From Lichtheimia corymbifera B2541 (lineage: Eukaryota; Mucoromycota; Mucoromycetes; Mucorales; Lichtheimiaceae), in assembly GCA_000697475.1 (NCBI GenBank), contig JNEU01000189.1, forward strand, positions 35,867 through 99,866: a DNA stretch of 64,000 nt, written 5' to 3'. The notes beneath the pieces are model-generated. The model was not told where the DNA came from, ran no database searches, and was given only the letters and a program-made list of their open reading frames with translations. The stretch's first letter is position 1, and every line of letters begins with the position of its first letter. Shown here in pieces: positions 24,899-36,998 of the stretch. The position numbers and the translations under genes are program-made.

Positions 24899-26966
24899 AT
24901 GCTCTCTCAATCGTCTCCCATTCCTGATGAGGACGGCAACAACAAGCTACTCAGCCCCAGCTTTTATAATATTAACACGGGCGGCCCTGGTCCGACGTGT
25001 GCATCGACTTCAACACCCATTCTTTCTCGGCAACTACAAGGAGGTTCTCGCTCTCGTCGTTCGAGTGCATCCACCACTTGTGGTATAACTCCACCCGATT
25101 CTCCACAAAAATCAGTCTCCAGTATCAGTAAAAAGAAACGTCAAAAATCACCAGATGATCCTGCAAGTGCAAAACGCAATGCCGAGTTTCACTCAATGTT
25201 TCGGAGCATACCCGAAGATGACCTATTAATGGATGGTAAGGTACAACACAGCCCTATCCATACTCTGGGTCGACTAACGCTTCGAATCATCATCATCAGA
25301 TTATGGCTGCGCATTACAAAAAGAGATCTTGGTCCAAGGTCGCATGTATGTCTCCAAGCGTCACATTTGCTTTAATGCAAATATCTTTGGATGGGTTACC
25401 AATGTAAGACATCATCCGGGGTGTGTGTTCATTCATCATCATCATCATCATTAATATATCACTTTCTTTTTTTAGCTTGTGATTGATTTCGCTGATATTA
25501 TCGACATTGAGAAACGAACTACTGCCATCTTTATTCCCAATGCGATTCAAATCTCTACTCATCAATCCAAGGTAAATGATCATTAGCGAGTGTGCACAAG
25601 AATGCAAGGGGAAACAGAGAAGGAGGAAGAGCAGGAGAATGATGGCGTGTTTTGTATGCACCACTGATCACATCATACATTCTTTTCATCACCACCCCTT
25701 TTCTAGTATTTCTTTGGTTCATTCCTCTCACGTGATCAAGCCTTCGATCAACTCAAGGCTTTATGGCAAGAAGTTCAAAAACGATCCCAATCCACTGATA
25801 GTGGCGATAGCACGACAACCAAAGTGGATGATGAATACGAGGATGGATTGTTGACCGATGATACGCTTTCAACTTTATCGGGTGGTTACTCTATGGATGG
25901 TGATACCTTACCCCCTCCTCCTCCTACCTTGGTCAGTCCACTGGATAAACCACCATCATCAGGTAATGATACTACTACATATTTGCATAGATGAGATTGC
26001 TAACATCATCATAGATTTATCCCATCGGCCTTATGATCGTCAAAAATCGCTTGCAACAATCACGACTGGTACAAACAATCGACCCCATCCATCGCTTGAT
26101 CGCAGACGTACTGCATCCGAATCCCAGTTATCTGCAAGAAAGAATGTTCAACAAAATCAACGCAGTGATACGACCGTATGCTCGTGTGATACCAATGGTG
26201 GTCATTATACCCATACAGTCATGGACCAAATGTATTCCTCAAGCATTGAAACGATCTATGGTATCCTTGCCAACCGCGCATTCTTGCAAAAATTCCTTTC
26301 AGAAACCGAAAAGAATACAGGCATGTCAATTGGTTGCTCACATGGCATAATATGCATTTGCTAATTGTTGTCGTGTGATTAGATGTGCAAGTTGGCCCTT
26401 GGGAGAAAGGGGATGGTGGGATGTCGGGGCATTTCACCCGTGACATATCCTACATCAAGCCATTGAACAATTCTATCGGTATGTGACGATGATGAACAAG
26501 AGCTTTCTTTGTATTCTTATATGGTTGTTGGCATCAAAAGGTCCACGTTCAACGAAATGCCTCTTGAAGGAACAAGTCAAACATTTGGATCTTGAAAATT
26601 CGGTCACTCAGGTCATCACCACCCAAACCCCCGATGTCCCATCTGGTGGCTCTTTTGTTGTCAAAACCCGCTTGTGCATCATGTGGGCGGGTCAAGGCAA
26701 GGTACGGGTGCTGGTCACTGTCCTTGTTGACTTTACAAAGTCTTCCTGGCTTAAATGTTTGTATTATTGCTCCTTTCTGTTTACCCAAATGATCAATGAA
26801 TTCACACACAAATGACTATGTAATAGCTACGATTGAGAAAGCCACCATCGATGGTCAAACCAGTTATTACAAGTCTCTTGATGTTGCTATTCGTGGCTAT
26901 CTTCAACCCACACCTCCCCCATCTGCTCCACCTTTAAGCACCAAGCAACAACGACGTCAGCGTCGT

Positions 26967-26997
<31 letters not shown>

Positions 26998-27398
26998 GCT
27001 CGCAAGAGAATGACCATCGTGGAGCATCATCATCATCGGGTCAAGCGAGCAAAGCTGCTAAATCAACAGCATGGCTGGATAATGTGATTCAAATGCTCCA
27101 ACAATACCAACTTCCATCGATGCAGCATCTGACAGTTCTTTGCATGTTCTTGCTTGTGTTCATTAATTTGTTCATTGCTAGCAAAATGGGCCATGTCACC
27201 CAACGATTGGAAAATGATATCGTTGCCAGTTGCCAATCCTCATCCGCCGATGCATTCAATAACAATCAACAATACCAGCAGCGTTTCTTGGAGTTGGAAC
27301 GTATGATTCGTCAAGCGGGCAATAGCATTGATCAAGTATCCAAAGCAGTGGAGGAACAACAACGCATCATGGTTCAACGTAATTGGCCTTCTTTTTAG
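24899..27398 (+). CDS. GRAM-VASt domain sterol carrier (Lam/Ysp2, GRAMD1 type)
   Basis: ER-anchored lipid transfer protein placing a StART-like VASt domain at membrane contact sites, with sterol as the usual cargo. The ATG at 24899 (MLSQSSPIPDEDG) starts a low-complexity Ser/Thr leader. The GRAM domain has FHSMFRSIPEDDLLMDDYG, ALQKEILVQGRMYVSKRHI, FNANIFGWVTN and the exon LVIDFADIIDIEKRTTA. A Pro/Ser linker leads to the VASt domain (IYGILANRAFLQKFLSE, GHFTRDISYIKPLNNSIGP, VQVGPWEKGDGGMSG, VLVTVLVDFTKSSWLKSTIE). A Gln-rich run (about 26960-27000) precedes one membrane helix (LTVLCMFLLVFINLFIASKM) and a coiled C-terminus ending at 27398. About nine exons. The architecture is diagnostic. Confidence 0.9.
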
Positions 27399-27657
27399 TA
27401 GCATTCCACTTTCATTCTTTTTATTACGCATGTAGATACACATTTCGTTCCTCTCTCTCTCATCATCCTATGTCGAGTAGTAGTACTATAAATTTCGCAT
27501 CAACTTTTATTATTAAACTGGATTGTTTTCCCTACATCAAGTTCTGATCTTATGGGGGGTCATGTGATCCTTCCTGCATGGATGCCATGGCAACCCAATT
27601 TTGTGCGCGCGCTATGTGAATACGGCAGCGCGTTTTTGGTGTTTTCCCGACTTGGAT

Positions 27658-28603
27658 ATGTACCACGACGAGGCAACACACAATGACAACGAAGAATGGG
27701 AAGATCCAGAACAAGAAGATAACACAAATGATATAGACGAGGTGCACAAGGAATATGGTGTGAGAAATGAATGTATACTCAATTATGGGCAATAGGAGGA
27801 ATACGATGAAGAAGACGATTGGCAAGACACGAACGTGATCGATTACTGGCAAGCAGCTTTCAAAGGATATATGGTACGTTTACCCGAATATTACTCTTCC
27901 CCCCTCCCCCACTATATCAACTGAACATATTCAGAGTTATCATAAAAAGGATGCCGATCCAGCCATCTTGATTCCTGCACCCAAACGGCGACCCAAGAGG
28001 TAAGTCTCTCTCTCTCTCACTCGAGGACATCGACCTTATTTATATTGATATACCTAGGGATGATCATACCAAAGGAACAAAGAGGAAATGGGAGGATGAT
28101 GAGATTGAAGAACAACAGCAACAAGATGACGAGATTGAAGAGGAACAACAAGAAGAGGAGCAAGGTTATGAAGAGGAAGCTATTGAAGATACACAATGGA
28201 AGGATGCTGAACAGCAAGAAACGACTGATCAACAATACAATGATTCATATCAATACTACAATTACTATCATCAGCAACAACCTCATCAAGGATATGCACC
28301 GGGTAATGTTTCGGGCCACGGGTCTGCACAACAACAACAACCACCACCACCTCCTCCTCCACCTCCATTTCCTGGTAATCCCTCATTCATGGCTGCTCAA
28401 GGTAAGAATAGAAGAGGTGGATCATTATACATTCATCTCATCTCATTTTGTATTCATAGACAATGAAGCATTTGCCAATATGATTATGGCCTGGTATTAC
28501 AGTGGCTATTATACGGGATATTACCAAGTTAGTACATTCGGAAATACTTTTTATTCGTTAATGGCAAGGGGCTCATGCTATTTGATAGGCTAGGCGTGGA
28601 TAG
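27658..28603 (+). CDS. Survival motor neuron (SMN) homologue, Tudor-less
   Basis: Core of the SMN complex that loads Sm rings onto spliceosomal snRNAs. The probable start is the ATG at 27658 (MYHDEATHNDNEEWED). The N-terminal Gemin2-binding segment DDWQDTNVIDYWQAAFKGYM follows after the first intron; the first donor is GTGCAC at about 27739 or a GTGAGA 18 bases later, both in frame. A KRR-rich segment, an acidic Glu/Gln stretch, Tyr-rich and polyproline runs lead to the C-terminal YG box MIMAWYYSGYYTGYYQ, the SMN self-association helix. The last few residues are unsure because two acceptors are possible (stop 28603 or 28608). No Tudor domain is visible, as in fission yeast Smn1. Identification depends on the two terminal motifs and their order. 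Confidence 0.85.
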
Positions 28604-28781
28604 AATGATGGGTGCTGCGACACATTGGTTGCCACTACTACTGTTGCTGCGGCATTCCACTGCTGCGGTCAAAGTTGGCAATGAGTTTAAATAGGTTACT
28701 TCTTTCCAATTAAGTCTTTTTCGAGTTTCCACTCTCTCTCACTCTCTCATTCACCACTCCTCCCCCCTCATTCACTCTTAC

Positions 28782-31700
28782 ATGGGCCTGGACGCCGATA
28801 CCACCACAACAACAACAACTACTCCATTAAACAATGCATTGAGTCAATCCAACCAACATGACACTCCTCTAAATGACAAATCGTCCAAACGACATGGTCC
28901 TAAAAGAAAGCCAAGAGCAAAGCCAGCATCCTCAACTGCTGACAATGTAACAGCACCACCACCAGAAGGATCGACACCAGCCGATTCTACTACCAGCAAA
29001 AAGCGACGTGGACCGCGTCGAACACCACGTGGTGCTGGTGGTGATGGTCCCAAGACTGAGGAAGGTCAAACTGACTCTCCCAAAGATACCGTCAACAAGA
29101 AGCGTCAACGCTCGTCAAAAAAGAAAACAACAACCTCTTCTTCACCACAATCATCATCAGCTGCAGCTGCATCTTCTTCTTCTTCTTCCGCTACTGTTGA
29201 TCCTCCAACACCCGCTGATCATTCACAACAGCAGCAACCAGATTCAGTATCCAAGGACAAGCCTGCCAACAAGAAGAAATCACGCCGATCCAAAGGACAA
29301 AAAGCACCATCCTCTTCTGAAAATACAGCACCACTTCATCTCGCCAAGCATCGTGATCAAGCTAAATTGACGACTGAGAATGACGATCAGAATGATGACC
29401 AAGAAGACAAGGTGAAAAAGGGACCATCACGTCGATCCAGACGATCTGGCAAGAAAAAAGCATCGGCATCAGCATCAGCAGCAACAGCAGATGATTTAGC
29501 GAGTGGATTAGCACAAGATTTACGTACGTCAACCTACGAATGCATGGTTTGCTGGGACGTGGTACGAACAGGACATCAAACATGGACATGCGACTGTTGC
29601 TGGGCAGTATTTCATTTATCATGCATCAAGAAATGGGCTACACGATCCCTTCAAGGTATATAAAAGAGACAATGGCTATGCTTGGAACTAACATGTAATG
29701 CTACAAATGTAGAAAAAGAAACCAACAAACCGATTACTTCATGGCGTTGTCCAGGATGTCAATTTACACGTACAGCCATTCCCAAAGATTATCTCTGTTT
29801 TTGTGGCAAACAACGCAATCCGGAACCCAATCGCTACTTGACTCCTCACAGCTGCGGTCAACTATGTAAGAAAAGTCGCAATTGCCCACATCCTTGTGTC
29901 CTGTAAGTAACTGATGGGAGAGAGATGGCATTATGGATCACTCACACTCGTATACAGTCCATGCCATCCAGGTCCTTGCCCACCATGCACAGCCATGACA
30001 CCCATCATGCATTGTTTCTGTGGCAGCCATTCTCGTCAATTACGTTGTGTGGAAGCGGATTATTCAGTTCGTGGATACCAGTGCGAGGAAACATGTGGTG
30101 AATTATTGGGATGTGAGAAGCACAAGTGTCAAGAGAAATGCCATCCTGGATTATGCCCACCTTGTCCTTTGGAAGAGACGCAAAAATGTTACTGCGGCAA
30201 GGATGAACAAACAATGCCTTGTGGTAGTGGCGTTGGTGTAACAAGTGGTGATCACGTGGGATATCATGCATGCAAGGCTACGTGTGACAGGTAAATAATC
30301 TCTAATCATCGTGGTTCTTGTGCTTGTCAACTTACCATTATGATAGACCATTTCTATGTGGAATTCATCATTGTCAAAAAACATGCCATCCTCAAGATGT
30401 TGAGCCCAATGTATGTCCATTTGATCCAAGCATCGTCAAGACATGCCCTTGTGGAGCAACAACTATCGATTCTTTACTCAAGGACGCAACACCTCGTACC
30501 AGCTGCTCTGATCCTATTCCTACATGCGATGGGATTTGCAACAAGAAATTGCCATGCGGTCACAGCTGTAAGCAACCATGTCATGTCGGCAAGTGTGGGC
30601 CTTGTGAAGAGGTGGTTGATGTACCCTGTCGTTGTCGATCCACAACATTTACTGCCACGTGTGCCAATGTTTGTGAAGCCGCTGGTGGTGAACCTCCTCT
30701 CTGTGACAAGGTGTGTCGTGCTAGCAAGTACTGTGGTCGGCACCAATGTGGAGCAGTCTGTTGCCCAGCAGCCAAACAAAAGGGTACCAAAAAGACATCC
30801 ATACGCGATAACGTGCACGAATGCCCCGAAGTCTGTGGTCGAACATTATCCTGTGGCAATCACACATGTCAAGCCCGGTGTCATAAGGGAAGATGCCAGC
30901 CATGTCTCGGTAAGTTTTTGGAGTTACAGCATTATGGGGTCAGTTGTATTAACTTTGTGTCCATTTATAGAGGCTGTATTTGATGAAGTTACATGCCATT
31001 GTGGTCAAACTCGACTTGAGCCACCTGTTCGCTGTGGCACTACATTACCACCTTGTCCTCACCCATGCACACGTCCTTCTCCTTGTGGTCATGTTCGACT
31101 TTTACAGCACAATTGCCATCCGGATAATGAAACATGTCCACCTTGTGCCATGCTGGTGACACGCACATGTGTATGTGGCAAGACTGAGCTCAAGAATGTC
31201 CCATGTTATCGAGAATCCCCACGATGTGGCCGTATTTGCGACAAGCCATTGAGTTGTGGTCGCCATTTATGCAACAAGTCTTGTCACAGTGGAGCATGTT
31301 TGGCGGATGAACAAGTGTGTACCCAGCAATGTAATGGAAAGCGTAGTTGTGGCCACCCGTGTACTGCCCGATGCCATGGCTCAGACGCATGTCCAGAAGA
31401 AGAACCATGCCAAACGATGGTGCGCGTGGCTTGCAAATGTGGTCAAAATGCTCTACAAGTCCCTTGCAATGCAACAGCTACAAGCACCGGCTCGAAGCGT
31501 GAATTGGATTGCAATGATTTCTGTGCCAAGGTTGAAAGAAACCGGAAATTGGCGATGGCGCTCGAGATTGATCCTGAAAAGGCTGAGGAACCCGCACCTT
31601 CGATTGATGAACTCGGTTATTTTGATGATCCATTATGCGAATTTTATTTGGAGAACCGAACCTGGTGCAAGCAAATGGAGACAACTTTGATTGATTTTGC

Positions 31701-32493
31701 AAAGGGATCCAAGCAGGTGTTACATTTCAAGCCTATGAAGAGTAACTTTCGCCGATTTATTCATCGATATTGCGTCCACTTCAACTTGGGTACTGAAGCT
31801 GTGGATCCAGAACCCTATCGAAGTGTTGTGGTTCGCAAATCACTTGGTCAAGCACGTATTCCTTCACCCTTACTTTCAGTGGCTGCACATCACCCATCCA
31901 TGAATCGACCACCAGCAGCACCTGTAGCAGAGACCAATGGATTGAAATCCAGGCCCCAGCAACCTGTGAATGCCCTATGTTTATCAGATTTGGCATTTGG
32001 TCTTATTGAGACAGAGCTCGACTTGGAGCTTGCAAAGGCATTTGGAGACGTCAGTTATAAATCCCAATGGCAAACTGAATCCGACTCTGTACTGGTGTTC
32101 CCACTTTTGGACGACAAGCTACCCGTGGATGAGAAGGAAGACATGATATGGCAACTCAAAAAGGCGGTTAAGGATGTTGTTGTATCAAGTGGCAAGGCAG
32201 CTCGTGTGGATTGTTGCTGGGTAGATCGCCTTGGAAAGATCACGTGGACTGAACGAAAAGGAATTCTGGAACAGGAACAAGCATTAGAACAACAACAACA
32301 GCAACAACAGCAACAACATCAATCCAAGAACGTTTTTGACGTGCTTTCTTCTGGTACGGATGAATCATCAGACGCAGCCATATCTGGCGTTGATAAGGAT
32401 GCTTGGGAACAAGAGGAGCCTGGCGTCACAACGACTTTATCAAAAGCAGATAAATTTCCCTCGGAGGATTGGGAAGTAGTAGAAGCTAAATAG
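28782..32493 (+). CDS. FAP1: NF-X1 type zinc finger protein with RING-like and R3H domains (Fap1/NFX1)
   Basis: Large Cys-rich regulator of the NFX1 family; yeast Fap1 binds the FKBP12 prolyl isomerase and animal NFX1 represses transcription. The ATG at 28782 begins a low-complexity basic Ser/Lys/Pro region of about 240 residues. A RING/PHD-like module follows (ECMVCWDVV, WTCDCCWAVFHLSCIKKW, WRCPGCQ), then many NF-X1 repeats of the form CG-x-H-x-C-x-x-x-C-H-x-G-x-C-x-x-C across 29820-31500. The C-terminal exon has an R3H domain (LIDFAKGSKQVLHFKPM, RFIHRYCVHFNLGTEA) and ends with a poly-Gln run and an acidic tail, stop at 32493. Five or six exons. Strong family call; the yeast partner relation is family knowledge only. 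Confidence 0.92.
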
Positions 32494-33451
32494 TAGATCA
32501 ATTTTGTCATTGCCATCAATGTAAAATACAACCTTATTGATACCATCCTTCCTAATTATCATACTCTGGTATAAGCGTATAATTATAGGGGCTAATCAGT
32601 TTCAGTCCCAGGATCCAGTGATCGACGTTTTGTGATACAAGATCGTTATCCCCGCTCGCCTCACACAAAAATTCATATGGAACCAACGACATGGCTTGAC
32701 ACAATATTAAAAATAGCAGAAAGGACACATCATTTTCTTATCCATTCGCTTGATATTTCATGGTGATTGTTTTGGGGGAAGAAGAACAGATATTGAGTCA
32801 TTGAGATTGGGGAATCAAGGGATCATCTTAATTAATGGGAATTGGATACCTACTCTTACCATGAATGTTGATCTTCTACCTATTGCAGTAAAGATGGATC
32901 TCGACCAACGTTAAGCAGTAACCCAGCAAGCTAAACTCGGAGTTGACGTGTGAGATAAAAAGCAAAAGACAAGACGTAATACAAGTTTATTTCCACAATT
33001 CATCATCTACAAGCTATCTGCATTTATCCATTGAAAGGCGGTACTGATATATATGATGAATAGCAACGACAACTATGATTATGAGGGATTACCCCTGTGT
33101 ACCCGAAAACTGGGATCATTGATGGTGGTATCCTTTTGTTTAGCGGACTTGATGCGGAGAGACAGAGTGAGTGTGTGTGTCAGTGTATCAGTGAAGAATA
33201 GGTTAAAAGGGCAATTCCCAAAAAAGAGGTACACGGTTTGAAAATCTCAAGCAAAAGCTAGAGCCATATGACAGTCTCTTGCTAAATCAAGGCGGAATTT
33301 CAACGACTATAAGGGCCAAGCAAGGAGGGAATAAGAACCAAAAGCTTCTTCCCTTTCTCCTCCTCACGGAAAAACTACCCAGGGACACCCTTTCCCCACC
33401 ACCCCCTTTTCCTATCTTTATCGATTTACGTTCTTTTTTATATCAACAACA
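32494..33451. other. Intergenic region FAP1-OPY2
   Basis: Nearly 1 kb between two plus-strand genes. It holds the FAP1 3' end and the promoter of the membrane anchor gene; a pyrimidine-rich stretch (33348-33430) precedes the latter. No convincing ORF or RNA gene was seen. Confidence 0.45.
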
Positions 33452-34775
33452 ATGCTGGATGGTATGTATACAAGCATATTGGAAGATATGTAACGCTAAA
33501 GCACCTTGACAGATCAGAGTCGCCGTCGACGAAGACCACGATTGCAACAACGCCATGAGAACACTTTACACCTGCCACAAGCTTCTTGTCAACCAGCGTG
33601 TGATTCTTCAGAACGATGTATAGCCAATGTCAACACGTGCAGCGATTGTCCACCAGCCGAGTGCGTGAGTTTATCAGCTTTGGAACTATCTTCAAGTACA
33701 GCTCAAGTAAGCAAGGCGTCTGACAGCAACAATGATGGTGGTGGTGGTGGCAATAGTCGCGTCGGATTGATTGCTGGCCTTACGACAGGGCTGGTTGTGG
33801 GTGCAATTATTATTGTATCTGTGGCAGGATTTGTCTTTTACAGACGACGTAAGCAACGACGACAAAAAGAACAACAGCAACAGTATCCATACCAACCACC
33901 ACAACAACTTGAACTCAAATCGCTCGGTCCTCCACCTCCTGTTGTTGTACTACCATCCACTGCAGTACAGGACCCGTTCCTTCCGCATCCATCACCGACG
34001 ACAACCGCCATCCAGCCTCCTCAACCCACTTCTCCACCATTATCATCCCCTACACATCAGGTAAATATTAATCACTATACACATACATGTATATATGTAC
34101 TAATGACACGCATGTATATAGCCAACATTACATGTAGATCCACCACAATCACCTGTATTCATGGGTACATCGCTACAAATCCCACGTTTGACAACGCCTC
34201 CTTCTACAACAACAATCCGCCAATCACTCAATTTATTGCCATCTTCTGCTATTACACCAGCATCAGCTTGTATCAATCGATCATCATCAGTCAAGGTTAC
34301 AAAGTACGATTATCGGAACAATGATCTGGAAGATGAGTTTGATGACACTGTTCAAATCCGCCGTGCTGTTTCAGTGAAAAAGAATGGGTTATCAAGATCC
34401 GCATCGGTTGGCGCTCATCCTCAACAACAACAAGCCGGTCGCTTACTCGTAGCCAAGCCCACCATGGTACGCATTGTGACCAGAACAGAGGGTGGTGTCA
34501 CACGTAAAGCATCTGTAAAAAGCGCCGATCCAGCTCCACCTCGTACAACAACTACTACTATTACAAATGATAGTAACAGCCATCTTGTTGCTACGGATTC
34601 AACGTCCTCAGCTTCATCGGCTGATCATGAAGAAGACGGCGACGATGTCTTATTGCGAGTAGAGGATCCACGACCAAGGACAAGTAGTTGGATATCACAA
34701 CAAAGTGGAGAGATTACTGTGATCTGGGATCGACATGATAACAACAATGCTGAATCATCCGGTGATGTCAAATGA
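33452..34775 (+). CDS. Opy2-like single-pass membrane anchor
   Basis: The first exon is only 10 nt (ATG at 33452, MLD, donor GTATGT); the second starts in the base pair after the AG at 33510-33511. The short ectodomain is Cys-rich (QASCQPACDSSERCIAN, TCSDCPPAECVSL), the pattern of the Opy2 N-terminal domain. One membrane helix follows (GLIAGLTTGLVVGAIIIVSVAGFVF) with a basic stop-transfer RRRKQRRQK. The cytoplasmic tail is Pro/Ser-rich and contains repeated RxxS(V/A) sites (RAVSVKK, RSASVGA, RKASVKS). In yeast Opy2 recruits Ste50 to the plasma membrane for HOG and filamentation MAPK signalling. No cleavable signal peptide is visible. Function rests on the Cys pattern and topology, so it is moderately secure. 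Confidence 0.7.
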
Positions 34776-35266
34776 TAATTAATGCCACACCCCCACTCAA
34801 GCATCCTTCTTCTCACATTTCTTTACATAAATCACTCCACGCCCATCCCCCTTATTCCGCATCCCATCTCCAACACCTTCCTTTCTGTTGTAAATATCTA
34901 CTTGATTGCATGTTTCTTAATACAAATTACCTATTCGTGTACTACTTACTTTCTAGTCGTTCATCATTACTACACTGGTAATCAAGCACACAACTTTTAT
35001 TGCTGTCATGGCACTCTACTAGTCATAGTATACATAAGGAAATCACTCTACATAGGCACTATGTTGTCATAGCAACTCCCCCTTCTACCCCTAATGAAGC
35101 ATGTTTCCATAATCGATGAGAGGATGGTGAGGGTATATGACTGAGTGGTGGGGGAAGATTATAAGGTGACACCAATTCAACATCCGCATTGAGCACGCCG
35201 GGGAGAGGGAGGCTTTCCAAGTGTGCTCAGTAGCCCGGTGATCCAACCCTCTTTTGAACAGTGACA
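34776..35266. promoter_or_regulatory. Upstream region of RPL11
   Basis: About 0.5 kb between the membrane anchor stop and the ribosomal protein start; presumably the RPL11 promoter. No recognised ribosomal-protein promoter element and no ORF of note. Confidence 0.4.
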
Positions 35267-36014
35267 ATGGTGAGTGCTATCCCATGAATGGATGGATGGA
35301 GAGGGGAAGAATGGATGAATCGACATTGGATATAGGATGGATGAATCATAGGACGATGGATGGATGAAAGATAAACTCATTTTTATATATGATATTGTCG
35401 ATATTGTATACACTACTTTATAGAGCGCCGAAAAGCAGGTCAAGAAGAATCCCATGCGCCAGCTCAAGATTGAGAAGCTTGTGCTCAACATTTCCGTGGG
35501 TGAATCCGGTGACAGACTTACTCGTGCTGCCAAGGTGCTTGAACAATTGACTGGTCAAACTCCCGTTTACTCCAAGGCTCGTTACACTGTTCGTACCTTT
35601 GGCATTCGTCGTAACGAAAAGATTGCCGTTCACGTTACTGTTCGCGGCCCCAAGGCTGAGGAAATCTTGGAACGTGGTTTGAAGGTCAAGGAATACGAAC
35701 TTCGTGCTCGCAACTTCTCTGAGACCGGTAACTTTGGTTTCGGTATCGACGAACACATTGATTTGGGTATCAAGTACGATCCTTCCATCGGTATCTACGG
35801 TATGGACTACTTTGTTGTCATGGGTCGCCCTGGTTACCGCATTGCTCGCCGCAAGCACCAAAAGAGCACCGTTGGCTTCAACCACCGCATCAAGAAGGAG
35901 GAGACTGTTGAATGGTTCAAGAACCGAGTAAGTAAAGAGAATGGAAACATGAGGATCATGGCATTAATAAGGTATTATTTTCTATAGTTCGATGGTATCG
36001 TCTTGAACAAATAA
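35267..36014 (+). CDS. RPL11: 60S ribosomal protein L11 (uL5)
   Basis: Large-subunit protein binding 5S rRNA and the P-site tRNA. The start codon alone forms exon 1 (ATG 35267-35269), directly followed by donor GTGAGT; after an intron of about 155 nt the frame continues [22 protein letters not shown]. Conserved uL5 sequence follows ([78 protein letters not shown]). A last short exon gives FDGIVLNK and the stop at 36012-36014. The first intron is built largely of GGATGGATGAAT-like repeats. Codon choice is strongly biased to C-ending codons, as expected of a highly expressed gene. Confidence 0.96.
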
Positions 36015-36150
36015 GAACATTCACTTGCATGAACAATAAAATGCATCCACCAAAGAGCGTTGTGTAAATGAATTTATTGTTGTACATGTGCTAAGGGTAT
36101 ATAGGTGTTTTGATGATGATGGTAATATACAGAAAGATGATGATGATGCT

Positions 36151-36420
36151 TTATCCACGCGCTGCTTCTGCTGTTCGCCATGGTCGTCGATCCATTGGGC
36201 ATTGCTCACCGTTTGTGGAACTTGCCAACCACTGGTGCAAACAATGAAGGTGAAACGTATGCCCACACTCGCCATGAATCAAGGGACATTCTTCTCCAGG
36301 CATCTCGCACTTGGGACAAGTCGCATCAAAAGACGATTGGCAAATGCCACAAATGTCATTGTCTCCAACATCCCAGGACCAGTAGGCGACCATAGTAGCT
36401 GATTTGATCTTGACTTTCAT
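36151..36420 (-). CDS. APC11: Anaphase-promoting complex RING subunit APC11
   Basis: RING-H2 subunit of the APC/C ubiquitin ligase, which recruits E2 enzymes in the cell cycle. A single exon of 89 codons from the ATG ending at 36420: MKVKIKSATMVAYWSWD, ICGICQSSFDATCPKCEMPG, EECPLIHGECGHTFHLHC, then LHQWLAS...EQCPMDRRPW. The length and the PGEECPL insert identify APC11 rather than RBX1. The last zinc ligand is Asp (CPMD) instead of the CPMC of animals; Asp at this position is known from RBX1 and, as I recall, from fission yeast Apc11. Convergent with RPL11, 136 bases from it. Confidence 0.94.
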   Translation of the reverse strand: MKVKIKSATMVAYWSWDVGDNDICGICQSSFDATCPKCEMPGEECPLIHGECGHTFHLHCLHQWLASSTNGEQCPMDRRPWRTAEAARG

Positions 36421-36998
36421 AGTTCGAGTGTTTGCGTGGAAAAGGGATAAAATAAAGATGTCGCGGTCGCGTTGATTTCTACTCCTACTAAGCTTTTATA
36501 TGATCCGCTTCATTCATTCAAGTGTGCTTAATTCCCATGACACCAAGATACAATGCTTTATGACAAACAACGAAGCTCGCCTTCAGTCGAGATCAATTTC
36601 ATTCAAAGAGTAGCACATGGTAGTGTGGATGTTTATAAGTAAATATGATAAAGGTACAGCATTGCAAATGAGTAATATACAGGTGAATCGTATAGAGGGT
36701 AACAGAGATAAATGCTTCATTGTATCCTTGGTTCCTGCCGCCATAGCCATCAACACCCATTATCCATGGTTGGAAATGTTTGCTGCGTGTATCCCAACAC
36801 CATCCACCTAATCCACTATCATCCTCGCCATGGCCGTATGATATGATCCCTCATTGCTGCTAACGACGTGCCAAATAGCCAAAGCAACATTCCAAGGTTT
36901 CTCGTCGCTGCACTCCATTCCATCCATCCATGATGACATTGAAAATACAATATATTGACGAAAAGAGCCATGTGATCGCTGCTGATATTCTATACAAG
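36421..36998. other. Spacer between APC11 and the palindrome island
   Basis: Contains the APC11 promoter. No coding feature was seen in the remainder. It marks the left flank of the first repeat island. Confidence 0.4.

Noticed and set aside
1..36420. A lipid or sterol biosynthetic gene cluster (LCB2, LAM protein, ERG6, GH5)
   Set aside because: The genes are tens of kilobases apart, on both strands and interleaved with unrelated housekeeping genes.
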